Part shown: positions 24,501 to 36,639 of the stretch, piece after piece | How the letters are laid out: each line of letters starts with the position of its first letter | How positions within the stretch are numbered: position 1 is the stretch's first letter | Source: Diadema setosum | Taxonomy: Eukaryota > Echinodermata > Echinoidea > Diadematoida > Diadematidae | Assembly (NCBI RefSeq): GCF_964275005.1 | Contig: NC_092696.1 | Span: forward strand, 29,099,953 to 29,163,952 | DNA length: 64,000 nucleotides | Direction of reading: 5' to 3' | The notes under the pieces: generated by a model | Seen by the model: only the letters and a program-made list of their open reading frames with translations | What the model was told of the DNA's origin: nothing | The model's database searches: none | Made by a program: the position numbers and the translations under genes

Positions 24501-27500
24501 CTGCTTGGCCTACTCCCCTATCTGCCTCCCCCAATTCTAGCTTGCCTTGTGTTCTAGTTCCATCCCTGACTTCAGGGAGCTGAGACGAAACCTTATAGAT
24601 GATCCCGTCCTCTTTTGCATCAATCCCTGAAAATAGATATAGATAGATAGATAGAAAGATATATAGGTAGATAGAAAGATAGATAGATAGATAGATAAAT
24701 AGATAGGTAGGTAGAAAGATAGATAGATGGATAGATTGATAGGGAGATAGATAGACAGAGAGATAGATAGACAGATAGATAGATAGAGAGACAGATAGAT
24801 AGACAGACAGGCAGATAGATAAATAGATAAATGAAGACATCGGGATAGATAAATAAATAAATACATTAATACATACATGCATACATACATACGTAAAGGA
24901 ATAAATAAGCAAATAAATTACTAACTAACTAGCTAACTAAATGAATGAACGAATAAATAAATAAATGAATGAATGAATAAATAAATAAATAGTAATTAAA
25001 ACCTCCATCAGCAAGACCATCACATTGTGACCTTTCTCCACCAAAGTAACAGAATTTGCCTATCCCTGAATACAAGTACAACACAATACGGTGCAAATAT
25101 ATAAAAACAAAGTTTCCTGCTTATATTACTCAAGATAGAAAAAGAGCCTCCATAAAATTTTCTCTAAAAGAATACAATAATATCCTTGAGATCCTTGAGT
25201 ACTAAGTATTGAGGACTTTCGATTGTGTCGTAGAAAGTTACTAGTCAACGTATCGGAAAAATGAGGTGTTGACGTTCAGTAAAAATGTTCCCTTTGACTG
25301 AGTGATAGAGGCCTTTTCGAATTTGAAATAAGTCCATCATTAGATAGAGCAAAATTAGACTATTCCGGTGATACCTCATCTATTACATAACAAGGATTAT
25401 TCCTGTAGTTGTGATTAAGAATTCCCTATATTTTCTCATTTTTACATTCGTTTATAAGCAGCTTTGAACACAAAGATCTGAAATTAAGAAGAATGGAGTT
25501 AAATCCTTTTGCGACCAAACTCTTCATTTTGTGAATAGAAAAACAGAAGTTAAATAGGAAGTGCACCGATATCTAGTCAGTGTGTGACATCTATTAGATT
25601 ATGCAAGTCCAGGGAAATTTTGCCACTGATGATTATCACCTTTTGATCATTGAATATAGCAGTCTCCTCTTATTCTGACTTATTCTGGCGAAAATTAGAT
25701 TGGACTGGTAAAGCCATTTAATTCACAAAAGGGGGGGGGGGGGAGGGGTGAGACAGAAATTAACACCGATTACTGATTGTGAGAGAAACATGGTCTTGGA
25801 TGAGTGCTACCAATTTAAAAAGAAGCATTCGTTTACGAATAAAGGGGCTCTTGCAAATCTTGGAACCAAATTAATGTGATAAATACACAAAAAAGGGTTC
25901 AAAATTTTTTACCTTATATATGACACTCTGACAATTTAAAGTAGATAATATTATAAAACAGATAATGCACCAAAACACAGAAATCGGGTTTGTAGAACCT
26001 TGACGGGTTAATGTCTCCCTATCTCATCTGCAGGTTGACAGTTTCCTCACCGATACTTTGATCACCACCATGGACGATTACAATGGAGAGAACGCAACCG
26101 ACTCCACCAGCACTGGCTGGAACGCTGTCCAGATCCTGGTAAGAGACTCACTTCTTGTTACATTATCAAAGAACAATTCCAGTAAAATTATATGTTAGTC
26201 TGAGAAGAAAGAGTAAGATCTTAAAATTACATCAGTAAAAATCTTATCAAAATCGGATAAAAATTTAAAGAAGTTAGGAAATGTGAAATATAGCTATATT
26301 TCTGCCGTTAGTTCTAGCACAGTTGATATGATATTCAAATGAGTGAGCTGATGACGTCACACCAACATTTTCCATTGCTCATGTAAAAAAAAGGGTGAAA
26401 AATTAAATGTTTGTGTTATTGAAGTTTAAAATGTGATTTTATTCGGATTTAAATAATTTCAGAATAATGATCAATTAGATATATTTTGAGGACGCGGCGT
26501 AATTGCGTTCGATGAAACAAAAACGTCAAAATCTTATATACACAGTATTATGGCAATCTTGTAAGAGGATGACATCACCACGTCACTATCTGCATAGTCA
26601 AAAAGATTGTTTAAGAGCTGCTGCCTAAAAATTAGTGGAATATCAAAATGTCATAACTTCCTTATTTTATCCGTTTTTAATCAAATTTTCATTGCTCTGC
26701 CAAAACAAAAAAAAAAAATTATTATGCTTGGTTGGCAATGGTCAATCCTTAAAGGACAAGTTTATATAAGATAATGAGAAACCTCTCATGAACTATGAAA
26801 GAGCATGTTATTCTATGAGGAATTCAACGTTTATTTGATGAAAATTGGTTTTGAAATGGCTAAGATATCGAAAAAGAGTGATTCTAATAAAGTGTGGGAC
26901 CCACACTTTATTACGATCGCTTTGTTTTACTTTGTTTTTGGATGTTTCAGTCACTCCAAACCTGATTTTCATCAAATAAACCTTGAATTGCTCTTAAAAT
27001 GGTATGCTCTGTACTATATCATAAGTGCTTTCTTGGTATCTCGCAAAAAGTTAAAAGCTCAATTCTCATCTCCACCAATACTGTACCATCCCTTTAATAT
27101 TATATGGACTATTTGTAGCTACCTGTCAAATTGTATCATATACAACATGCACAACGTCATAACATAACATGTATTTGTACCTTAATGTTTAAATCTGAAT
27201 AGAATTTATTTATGAAAACAAAATTGCTATGTGATATAACTGTAGGGTAGACAATAAGCCCAAAGTGCAGAGGCTAAGTTATTAGAAAGTTTAAAAAACA
27301 TACGCTCAAGGAAACGTTTGCATACATGCATACATAGAGAGTATTCTTCTTAATGATGTTTATTGAGATTATTTGCCTCTTGTTTTGTTTTTTTCCCGTG
27401 GGGCGCAGTTCGAGTGCTGCGGAACCAACGGCTATGCTGACTGGCAAAACACAACTTGGTACGACGGTAATCCCACATACCAATCTTACTCTCAAGACTA

Positions 27501-30500
27501 CCCCCTTACCTGCTGCGTGGTAAGTACATGCCGTCATGTTTCCCAGAATTCTGTTCGTGGACAGAGTTTCAACATGACTAACCGTATTTATTAGCTGCTT
27601 TACGTATCTTGCTTTTTGTTATGATGTGACATTTAATTCGTTATTTGTACCTAAATGTTGAAGTTTCTTTGTGAAAAAAAAAATAGTTGCAGTGATAGCT
27701 TTCAAGAGGATGGCTATAATTCCAATCACCCCCTTCCAACAAGAAAAAAAAAAAAAGAAAGAAGATAAAAGAAGATATACAATTTCGTTATTCATGCTTA
27801 AAATGAATATGACGAACTTCATTTAAAAAGATAAATGAATTCGAACACGAATTCACTAAAATCCCACACAAAATAAGAAAACAATGACATTTTAAAGTAT
27901 AAAGCGATAATGCTTTCACGAAAACTGTGATCTTGCTTAAAACGCCTATAAATTTATGCAATAATCTATTCATTACCCATTGTAAAGTATTTTCCAAATT
28001 ATGATGAAAACTTTCACTTTAATCGAACCAATTTTTGGTGGAAACAGTTGATAATTGTTTTTTTTTTTAAAGAATATTCAAGTCCATCTCAGTCGTGCCT
28101 CTTAAAGCTGATCCTAAATGTTTGACATCATGTTTTGAGGGATTTAAGTTCCAGTTTCTTTCTCACATTGGTATGTTTTGTAATTTCCATCGATTTTATG
28201 CACAACCATTTCCCTTTAGACCTCCAATAAAGGCTTCTTAATAGATTTAGGATTGCCAATCCAATTCAATAGGGATCGTTGCTGCACCAAAACTACTCCA
28301 GGAAATGATGTATGGATGATGGATGGTATCTCAGAAATAATCATAATAGTATGAAAAAAATGGTTGGCAGCTAATCCCTTCCTGACATGGTGCCGTTTTC
28401 TTGGTTCAATCTTTGCCTGCGACAGTACCCCGATAAGAACGATCTTCTCACCGGAACCGACTGGCCCATGCCTGCCAACATCAGCGCCTGCCTGACTACA
28501 ACGAGCGCCACCTACGTCAACACAGGAGTAAGTGCACGTACGGTGTAACCATAGAGCTAGTGTAACCATGGAGCTACAATATAGTTCCATGATGTTTCTT
28601 TGTCCAATGCCGTCTCGGTATAGATGGCGTCTTAACATGCAATATATAAACAAAAAGCATGCAAGCAGGGGGTCTCCACACGAAATCAAGACGAAACCAA
28701 GTCACCAGTAACAGGCAAGCCCAAGTGAGACGAGATTTTGGGTGCACGTCACGAGTTCGACACTCACGAGTTATACAACCCACAGGTCATACAGCCCACG
28801 TCTCATACAGCTCACGAGTTATACAGCCCATGAGTCAAACAGCCTTTGAGCTCAACACTAGAGGGCCCGTTTCATAAAACTTGTCATCAGTGACAATTGC
28901 CACATTTCTATGACAAATTTGCTCTCAGCCAATCAGCTGCAAGGATTTCAGCAGCTTGTCACGTCTATGACAACTTGTCACTGATGACAAGTTTTATGAA
29001 ACAGGCCCCTAGGGCCCTCGAGTCCGACGCTAGGCACACAGGGCCTACGAGTTCGACACTATTCAAAACGGAAAAGGCCCACGAGCCCGACACATTTAGC
29101 CCCGCTGTATGACACGCGGGCCCGTATGACTTGTGGGTGTCTTGGGATGAGCCCGACGTTTGGAGATCCCTCCAAAGAATTTATGCTTTCGAATTACCAA
29201 ATTCTGCTATGCGTTTGACAGCAAAATGTCGGAGCCAATAGTGCAAAGCTGGCATTATGTGCCGGGTCTCTTCGGAGAAGATTATACACTGCACATAATT
29301 TCGCTCTGACCGCCGATGGGCGAAATGTACACAATTCGAAGTGACTCATAACGGAATTATTTCGTAGAAGGGATACTGCCGTGAAGGCTATCTCTCAGCT
29401 CAGCTCAAGAATATCTTGAGGCGCTCAACTTTTCTTCAGTTTGCTTCGTTGGTGTGAGGATAAAAGCCTTTTGTAAGAGGTTATAGGAAAAACATTGATC
29501 TCCACGCCCCCCCCCCACTTCCTATTATGCATACCCTCAGCGATTCTGTGTTCTCTTGCTTGCTTATGTTTCCGTCGATGTAATGGATTGGGAGTTGAGA
29601 ACTATCAGTAATGTCAAGTTTAAAAGTGTGACACTCAATGAGTTTTGGGGCAACGGGAATATGTGCGTAATTAATATTACGTATACACTGCACCTTTCGG
29701 AGAAAGCGTATAGAAATATTGTGTACTAAAAATTGGCAGTAGTAATGCACTTAGCAATTCAAACAGTATCTTATATTCACCAGCTTTAAAGGGGCCCTGA
29801 AATCCAAATGCATGTTGATTTGTGTTGATTTATGATAACCTCAACATCACTCTTGCGGTGAAACGAGAAGCATTCCATATACTTTTAATGATTTTCTTCT
29901 TCTATTTATCTTCAGATTACTTGGGAACGCCCACAAAAAATTCCTTCCAAACCAATAGTCCTCAGATGACCTCATCTGTCAATCATTGCTAAAGTACTAA
30001 AATGTTTAAGAATGCACCTTCCCCTCGACTCAGCATAACTTGCATGTTTCTGTGATATTAATGCGACTAACAAAAGACATGGCGAAGGATTTTTTTTGTG
30101 TGTGTGTGTGTGTGTGGGCGTTCCCAAGTAATCTGAAGAAAAACAGAAGAAAAAAAAAATCCTTAAAAATATATGGAATGTTTCCAGATATTCGTTTCAC
30201 CGCAAAGGTGATGTTGATGGGTATCATAAATCAACACAAATCAACATGCATTTGGATTTCAGGGCCCCTTTAAGAAAAAGGAGAATACACAAGCAAAGGA
30301 TATTAACATAAAAAATGGAGATGGCGGAAGTGGACAATGAGAGATAGAGAAAAAAAGCCGAAGAAGAATGGAAAAATATATGGAGAGGGATAAAGAACAA
30401 GTAAGATAAACAGAGGAAGAAATCAAAGTGTACAAAGAATGACATGTTTTGATTCTTTCTTTTTCAGGGCTGCTACGAATCTTTACAGAACTACGTCACA

Positions 30501-31623
30501 GATCATATCTACTACATTGGAGCCGTGGGAATCGCTCTTGTCGTTATTGAGGTATGTAGAATCTTCCAATTTTTAATACCGCATGTTCACCCATTTCCAA
30601 GCGCCATGTATCATGATTATTTGTTTGAATGTTGTTTTTACCTCCGGATGTTTATCAATCTTTGATGGTATTCTGCATGTTATATAGAATAAAGATTTAT
30701 TTCTTCATTTGAGCCCTATTTTAATCAAATTTTATTGGTGTTTCTTTGTTTGTTTTAATTGCAAAATTACCTTAAAATCATTACATTTGTTGCTGATCCG
30801 TGAAGTGACAACACGATCATATTAAATGGTTAAATACAGTGTTTCTATCGCAAATTGGTGATTAAAAAAAAGAATTAAAATGATAGTATGCTGGTTTTAG
30901 TGAATTTAATCACTTCCAAATAATTTTCTCAAATATTATATAGGTAAAGCATTTAGCGGCAAAATGACCAGGAGACTTCCTTGTTCAAAACAAAGAAACT
31001 CATGATCATGCCTGTACAAGCTACTCCCATTATAACGAAGTACTCGGTAGTAACAACTTTCATTCGTCGTATCACAATTTCGTCATAGCAGAACATTAAG
31101 ATATGCACAGATATACTGACAACAATATGGGACCCGAATTTCTACTTCAAATACAGAATGCTGCTTTATCGTATATTTTTGTTGTTGTCATAACGGGAGT
31201 GCAGTATAGTATTCACTGCATAAACTATTTACTACAGTATAGTCAGATAGTAGTAGTAGTAGTAGTAGCAGTGGTAGTAGTAGTAGAAATCATGATGAAA
31301 GTTATAGTAATGATACTACTACTACTAATAATAATAACAATGAGAATAATGATGATAATAACAATCATAATCATAATCATAATAATAATGATAATAATAT
31401 ACTAGTAGTATTGATTATATAGTAGTTACTTTTCATGGGATGTAGCGGCTTCATTGATTCACCAATGTCATAATGGCTTATACAGTGTACCTCAGACCAC
31501 GATTGTGCACACTTGATATTGATAAGAACTATGTATTCTTATCATTTCCCTCCCTAGATTCTGGTCATGATTTTCAACATCACACTCTGTCGAGGCATCG
31601 GAAAGGCCAACGATGTAGTCTAA
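21484..31623 (+). CDS. Tetraspanin, 8 coding exons, 270 aa
   Basis: Tetraspanins are four-pass membrane proteins that cluster partner receptors and adhesion proteins in plasma or endosomal membranes. Coding exons: 21484-21555, 22457-22654, 24413-24487, 26034-26138, 27409-27519, 28426-28527, 30468-30551, 31558-31623; all have GT/AG ends and lengths divisible by three, so every intron is phase 0. The N-terminus has the family pattern of cytosolic cysteines before TM1 (C8, C11). TM1 is about 14-37, TM2 60-81, TM3 87-112, TM4 237-260. The large loop (113-236) has CCG at 153-155, CC at 185-186, C209 and C223: six cysteines. Sequons at N135, N164 and N205 would face the lumen or outside. The tail is short and ends NDVV. 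The start sits in CACCATGGG, a strong context. A polyA signal follows at 31762. It is CD9/CD63-like in general form; I cannot assign a vertebrate orthologue. Introns carry many MITEs, but the coding sequence looks intact. Confidence 0.96.
22457..22654 (+). CDS. Tetraspanin coding exon 2
   Basis: Acceptor AACCAG, donor TTG|GTACGT. Encodes residues 25-90: the rest of TM1 (VGVALLAVGIWV), the small loop with the PY pair, TM2 (HVLIAIGSFIMAMSGIGFGG) and the cysteine-containing inner loop (C81, C86). Confidence 0.96.
22804..23155. repeat. TTAA-flanked MITE in tetraspanin intron 2
   Basis: TTAA at 22800-22803 and 23156-23159. Ends are AGGCATTGTTTGCCATT and, reversed, AGGTAATGTTTACCATT. A separate family from the other TTAA elements here. 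Confidence 0.8.
23270..23545. repeat. CACAGTGTG-rich palindromic minisatellite/MITE
   Basis: Words of the form CACAGTGTGAA recur about a dozen times in both orientations. The block starts AAAGAACACAGTGT and ends with the exact reverse complement ACACTGTGTTCTTT, so it is framed by 14-bp perfect inverted repeats. Lies in tetraspanin intron 2. Confidence 0.6.
24193..24329. repeat. hAT-type MITE in tetraspanin intron 2
   Basis: Left end CAGTGGCGGATCCAGG, right end reads (reversed) GGGGCGGATCCAGG. CAG...GGCGGATCC termini are typical of hAT nonautonomous elements. The 8-bp duplication expected for hAT is not clear. A related end occurs at 53138-53154. Confidence 0.7.
24413..24487 (+). CDS. Tetraspanin coding exon 3
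   Basis: Acceptor TTCACAG, donor GAC|GTGAGT. Encodes residues 91-115, most of TM3. A hAT-type MITE ends about 84 bp before the acceptor. Confidence 0.96.
24632..24992. repeat. (GATA)n then (AATA/AATG)n block
   Basis: About 200 bp of GATA with GACA and GAAA variants, then tetranucleotide ATAA/ATGA repeats. It lies in tetraspanin intron 3. Long YLSIYLS frames on the minus strand are artefacts of the repeat. Confidence 0.92.
26034..26138 (+). CDS. Tetraspanin coding exon 4
   Basis: Acceptor TCTGCAG, donor CTG|GTAAGA. Encodes residues 116-150, the membrane-proximal start of the large loop, with sequon N135-A-T. Confidence 0.95.
26170..26748. repeat. Degenerate MITE ending on a shared TTAA
   Basis: Imperfect inverted arms: AAAATCGGATAAAA...GAAGTTA near 26250 recurs inverted near 26655-26690. 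The right end abuts TTAA at 26749-26752, which is also the left target site of the next MITE; the left flank is TCAA. Tetraspanin intron 4. Confidence 0.6.
26753..27093. repeat. TTAA-flanked MITE (AGGGATGGTACAG end) in intron 4
   Basis: TTAA at 26749-26752 and 27094-27097. The right end, reversed, is AGGGATGGTACAGTATTGG. Internal arms share TTTATTTGATGAAAAT in opposite orientations. A relative lies at 36232-36545. Confidence 0.7.
27409..27519 (+). CDS. Tetraspanin coding exon 5 (CCG motif)
   Basis: Acceptor GGCGCAG, donor GTG|GTAAGT. Encodes residues 151-187, containing the diagnostic ECCG at 152-155, sequon N164 and the second cysteine pair at 185-186. Confidence 0.97.
28426..28527 (+). CDS. 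Tetraspanin coding exon 6
   Basis: Acceptor GCGACAG, donor GGA|GTAAGT. Encodes residues 188-221 with sequon N205 and C209. Confidence 0.95.
28741..29150. repeat. 16-bp minisatellite split by a MITE
   Basis: Five 16-bp units of the form GTTATACAGCCCACGA run from 28770 to about 28850. Degenerate units (GCCCACGAG-CCGACAC) resume after 29010. The MITE at 28863-29008 sits between them. Tetraspanin intron 6. Confidence 0.65.
28863..29008. repeat. Short MITE (GGGCCCGTTTCATAAAACTT ends)
   Basis: About 35-bp near-perfect inverted ends sharing GTTTCATAAAACTTGTCATC. TA (within CTAG) lies outside both ends, suggesting a 2-bp target duplication. Total about 146 bp. Confidence 0.85.
29790..30269. repeat. 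TTAA-flanked MITE (AGGGGCCCTGAAATCC ends), complete copy
   Basis: TTAA at 29786-29789 and 30270-30273. Inverted arms of about 160 bp begin AGGGGCCCTGAAATCCAAAT on both sides. A (GT)n run interrupts the right arm near 30100. Same family as 1-214. Tetraspanin intron 6. Confidence 0.9.
30468..30551 (+). CDS. Tetraspanin coding exon 7
   Basis: Acceptor TTTTCAG, donor GAG|GTATGT. Encodes residues 222-249: the GC pair (C223) that closes the large loop, then the first half of TM4 (IGAVGIALVVIE). Confidence 0.96.
31247..31400. repeat. (AGT)n/(AAT)n imperfect trinucleotide block
   Basis: Runs of GTA, then ATA/ATG trinucleotides, ending about 160 bp before the last tetraspanin exon. Confidence 0.85.
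31558..31623 (+). CDS. Tetraspanin coding exon 8 and stop
   Basis: Acceptor CCCTAG. Encodes residues 250-270, the end of TM4 with C260 and the short tail ending NDVV, then TAA at 31621-31623. Confidence 0.95.
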   Translation: MLVMIFNITLCRGIGKANDVV

Positions 31624-31761
31624 GGCCACCAAACATCCAGGTTCCCGACTTCTGACATCATCAGGAGGGTGGAAGACTGGACGCAAGACTAGCACAAGTT
31701 GCTACAAATTACGATATATTTTCTCACGATGAATATTATCTCTCTGTACAAAGTAACTGTT

Positions 31762-31767
31762 AATAAA
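31762..31767 (+). terminator. Polyadenylation signal of the tetraspanin
   Basis: AATAAA 139 nt after the stop codon, giving a short 3' UTR of roughly 160 nt. Confidence 0.7.
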
Positions 31768-31789
31768 CTAAATTATGCAAATAGACAAG

Positions 31790-34734
31790 TAGGCTTAAAT
31801 GTCCTTAAAAAAGAATCTCCGTATCAAAGGAAGTGGATATTACTTTAATATCTCTCTCTTCTCTCATTCTTATTTGTAATACTCCCTCTTTCGCTCTCTA
31901 AATACCTTTATCTGTCGAGATTTCTGGCGAATGGTGGTGTTGTGAAAGTAGTCCCTCGCAAAATTCCCTGCATGTCCACCTCCTGAGTGAAATTTTCTTG
32001 TTACATTCTACATAATATTTTTTTACTGAAGGAAAATTGACGGGGTGAAATTCCACGCAAAATTTGTTAGAACCGACCGTGTCTTCCATCTACCTCCTGA
32101 AAAACAAAAATCATCCCAACAATTTTTTGTTTCTTTCATGTCTAAAGACATAATAGCGACGACAATGTGAATTTGCTTCGATGCTACAATCTTGTAGGAT
32201 TTCCCCTGTAAAAACAGGGGAAGGGCGGGGAGGGGGATTATCGGGGGATGGAGGCCGGGGTTGATTATTTTACAAGTAAACCCTTTTCATACCAATGAAC
32301 CAAAACGTGCGCTAATTTCACACACATATTATAGGGCCTACCTAGACAAGAAATTAACATGGTGCACAGAGGGTCAAAGGTCGCATTTCCTCCGTATTCC
32401 TCCTACCACCGAATGGACCGCCTTGGACCTTGGATTGAAGTAATATCCACAAAACCTTTGATACTGATTTACACATCTATTTGCTACTCTTTTGTATAGA
32501 AGAAAAATGTATCATAGCATATCAGACACGACCGCAAGAAGTAGGAGGGAAAAGCAAAAACTAAACGAAACAATAAGCAAAAAAAAAACAAAAATGAAAT
32601 CAGTAGTGACCAATAAGAAACGTGTATTTCTGTTCGTTTCCCGCTAGTTGGCGTTTGGACAAAACCTTGAGAAAGGAACCATGTTTGCGAGAAATGAGAT
32701 TATTGTTTTGTTGTTTTGGGTTGTTTTTTTCCGTGAGAATGTCGCAGCTAATGTGCAAACACGCAAACAGACACAACGCTGCCACATTCATAGAGAAAAA
32801 AGGAATAACACAGAAATATTTGTAATATTATCATAATCTTATGTACTATCAGCCGTCAAGTTACCTGTGTACTGGCGTGTATATAATTATAGTTATTCAA
32901 GTTTAAGATTTCTGCCGTCTTACCGTTCTGACCTGATAAGACATTAGTACGGTTATAAACACGAATGTTGGATCGTTTCAGGCAACCTAATGACAAGATA
33001 ACCAACGTTCTTGTTTCTCCGGAGTTTTGAAAAAAAAACCAACCAAAAACAATCAACAACAATGGCATAGTGTAAGTTTTCATGATCAGTAAATAGGCCT
33101 ATTGACGAGAAATTGCTGGTATTGGATGCCGAATCCAGGTAAAAATGATAAAACTGAGACACTCCGTGTGGGTTCATCACTGCTCATGGGTGAAAATAAT
33201 ATATAGAATAAAATCATGGGTTACGAGTTTAATGAAGTGTAAAAATTTGCAAATCGAGGAGAATAATAAGCTAATAATAGCCATTTAAAAAGAAAAGAAA
33301 ATTGAAAATTAAAAGTGAAGAAATAGAATAATTAACTTGAAATCATGCGTGGAAGAAATTACGGGTGATGAAGTTATTCTGCATAGTATGTAGGAATGTA
33401 CAGCTGTAATATTTGCGTGTATAACACCTCTGATTATAATGCTAAAAATTAGTTCTATTTTCTGAACTCTTTTTGTAACAGGAACTGATATAGATGCCTT
33501 TGGTTTTGTTATTCAGAGAAGCTGTAAACACACTTCTCTGAGCAGTGAACTACCTTCGAAAGTGCACTATGCTACCGTTTCTTTCAACACATCTCGTTTT
33601 GCTTATCGTCTTTTCAGAGAGTTCTGTACGCCTTGATGAAAAACATTTTCTCCAGTGTTTTATGCGTCGATCAGTTTATCACTCATCCCTTGTGCGTGTG
33701 CTACGTCCATTTAGCATATTATTTTCATAGTAACTTCCTTTTTATAAGAAACGTAATTCTTACTTGTATTTAAGATTATAGAGAGGCTGTCTTTTAAAAT
33801 GCTGAAGAACAAGCTCTGATGAAAATTCCCTGTACCTTTTGTAGAAATAAGATATATTCTGTGTATCTCTTGTTTGTAGACTTTTTGTCGCAAAATCCTG
33901 TATTCAGGCTCGTACATGTTTGATGCGGAAGGGCTTATGTACGGAAAATTCTGCAGTAGCAATGATCTGAAGTTTAACAGCGCCCTCTAAGATCAATTCA
34001 GCGGTATTCGCTATGCAAAACCTGTCATTGACCGAAATGCACGATGCAGTTGTACATTTTTACGAAATCCTTCTTTCACTGTGGTTAAAATGAAATTATT
34101 TATGAGTCATCCATGTTTACATTTTTTAATAACTTTCCCCCGGAAGACAATTTTCCCATGATCATGAAAAAAGGATGATTAAGGGCAATAAACTAGGACA
34201 TTCTGCATGTTCTGTGCAGTACATGACCATTAAAATGAAGTACAGTACTTCGAGGAGCTACTGTTGGATTACCAGTCCTTCGTTGCCTGTCAACTTATTA
34301 TTGAGCTGTGCGTGCAAGTTTTAAGACTCATAATTGTATGTTGAATAAATGTATGGATGTAACAGTGTTCGTAGTGCATTTCTGTCTCCTCTCTCTTGTA
34401 ATGATTCTGCTGAAATTGACCAAAACGAGAAATCACTCAAAATCGTATACAAACTTTACGATTTGATAACTGTGACATTGTGAATCACCAAGTTAGTGGT
34501 AATGTCGAGTCCAAATGCCTTTGATAAATCATCAAATGGGAATCTTCTTAGAACATGTAGAACATCCTATACGAACACGTTACATTTATCATTACAACAT
34601 TGGAATATGAACTTTTTTTGCTATGCTCACTGTCAAAGCAGTACTATCAACATCATCACTACCGCCTTCTCGACATCACCCATGTCGCGCCCTTAGTTAT
34701 CCCACCATGGAATATCATCATCATCATCATCATC

Positions 34735-34799
<65 letters not shown>

Positions 34800-34976
34800 C
34801 TTTATCATTGTTACTTGTCCATCCATAATGCAGTACTATTATCCAGGGCAAGTGCAGCCGGCAGAGAATTTACGGTCTAACTTTTTCCTGCTTGTCAACC
34901 GATTTTGGGAGGGAAATGGCAGCAAACTATCCCCCTGTTCCCATAAAGTCGGTCCCCTCGCTTTGAAATAATAATA

Positions 34977-35012
<36 letters not shown>

Positions 35013-36231
35013 CGTAGCGCCGAATTCAGTCGATTGGTTCCGCCGGAACGAATTTACCGCACAATAGGCAGTACGCAGAAACGTTCCGCAACCGCCGATC
35101 CTATCCGGGTTGTGCGAGTAGGCCTCATTAAAAACAAAATAATATCTGCTTATTGTGGATGCCCATATCAAACGCCCCCCCCCCCCCAAAAAAAAAAAAA
35201 AAAAAGTATGCTAGCTATTTGTTCATTTCTTAAATAATATTAATGACAAACCTATGTTTACGTTCTGATAATGTCCCTTTAACTGAATTATATTATAGCC
35301 TCGTACTTAAATTGCGCTCGAACAAGTGGCGCGAAGAAATAAATTACTGTACAATGTATTAGCTAAATTGCATGCACACATACGTACGAGTCGAGCATCT
35401 GGAGCTGTTGCACAGACAGTATGATGTGATTAGCCTTTATTTAGATAAAACTTCAAAGAATAGTTCAACGAAAGAGCATGATAATACTGTAGTTGTACAT
35501 TTATAAGAGACTGCTTACAGTGGGAAGGAAGAAAGAGGGAGGTTCTTCCAAAAAAAAAAATGTTGCTTAGTCTGCAAACAATCATTTATAATTGTTAATG
35601 TGTATGCAGGGGACTAAAATGGAGCTATACATGTCGGGATTTAAAGCTGTTATAACTCGAGATGAATAACATATTCCTTTGTATCCTTTTCTCCTTATTT
35701 TTCTCCTTCGCACTCTCAATCTCTTCTTTATTTTTATTCTTAATTCTATGTTTTTTTCTCCGTTAGTCCACAGCTTTTACCCTTTTTACTTTTTATTTAT
35801 ATAGTTTCCAATTTGGAGTACATTAAACCATATCTCTGTCTGTTTTCCGTCAATTCATGTTACAGGTAGTTTACTAGCTGTTTTTTCGTTTTCTTATCTC
35901 TTTTAATTTCTGTCTATCCCCTTGCCACTACTGGCTTCGCATCTTTTACATGTGCATGTAATATGCATTTTCCATTAAAAAAAAATGCATATACATGAAT
36001 GTATGAAACTTAATGTGTACGAAGAGAAAATGTAACTTTTTTTTTTTTGTGGAACACCAGATTTTGGACACAGGTGCACTGTTTGGATATTCAGGTAAGG
36101 GTATTATCAGAAGTCAAAAATTTACCTGGGTTTTTGATACCCAATATTTTGCATGCACTTTACTTTTTAAACAGATGATCTATTTGGGGGGCGCAGTCAC
36201 TATCATGAAAAGCGAAGGCATTCAAGATTAA
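31790..36231. other. 4.4 kb without a recognised gene
   Basis: A 9-bp-stem hairpin TTCCCCTGT...ACAGGGGAA lies at 32201-32222, followed by a G-rich tract. A (ATC)n block occupies 34714-34797, an A-run 34983-35011, and a C-run followed by an A-run 35175-35206. Short open frames show no family features. An AATAAA occurs near 34344 with no gene to attach it to. Confidence 0.55.
34714..34797. repeat. (ATC)n microsatellite
   Basis: About 28 CAT/CAC trinucleotides; apparent poly-His frames across it are artefacts. Confidence 0.95.
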
Positions 36232-36545
36232 ATGGATGGTACAGTATTGACTGAGATGGGGGTTCACGTTTCCAACTAAACAATAAAATCAACAAATAAA
36301 TAATAAGAAACCTGCAATATAAAAGAGCATTCAATTCTTTTAGGAATTCAGAGTTCATTTGAAACAAATTTGCTTCAAATTGCTGATATATAATATGCAT
36401 AAACAAAGAGGCCCTAACTGAAGGATGGACCCACCTTATCTGCCCAATACACATGTATTTATTTTCAGTCCAAACCGATTTTGGATAATGTACTTTGAAT
36501 TTCTCTTAGAATCGTACATGCTCTCTAATATTTCATATTTAGTCC
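36232..36545. repeat. TTAA-type MITE, second copy of the 26753 family
   Basis: TTAA at 36228-36231 is followed by ATGGATGGTACAGTATTG. The interior repeats the GAGCATTCAATTCTTTTAGG / TCTAAGAGAAATTCAAAGTA inverted pair known from 26753-27093. The right terminus is eroded, so its end is approximate. Confidence 0.55.
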
Positions 36546-36639
36546 AAGAGCACTAGGTCAAAATAGGCTTAAACCTGGACATTTCTGATAACAACCTGAT
36601 TTTTTTTTTCAGGATAGGTCCAGAAATACGTATAGAATA

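Noticed and set aside
24475-24912. 145-codon YLSIYLS-rich frame
   Set aside because: Translation of the GATA repeat on the minus strand.
34623-34880. Poly-His protein
   Set aside because: Translation of the (ATC)n microsatellite.
31790-36231. A hidden gene in the 4.4-kb gap
   Set aside because: I looked for exon-like frames with splice ends and found none that could be supported.
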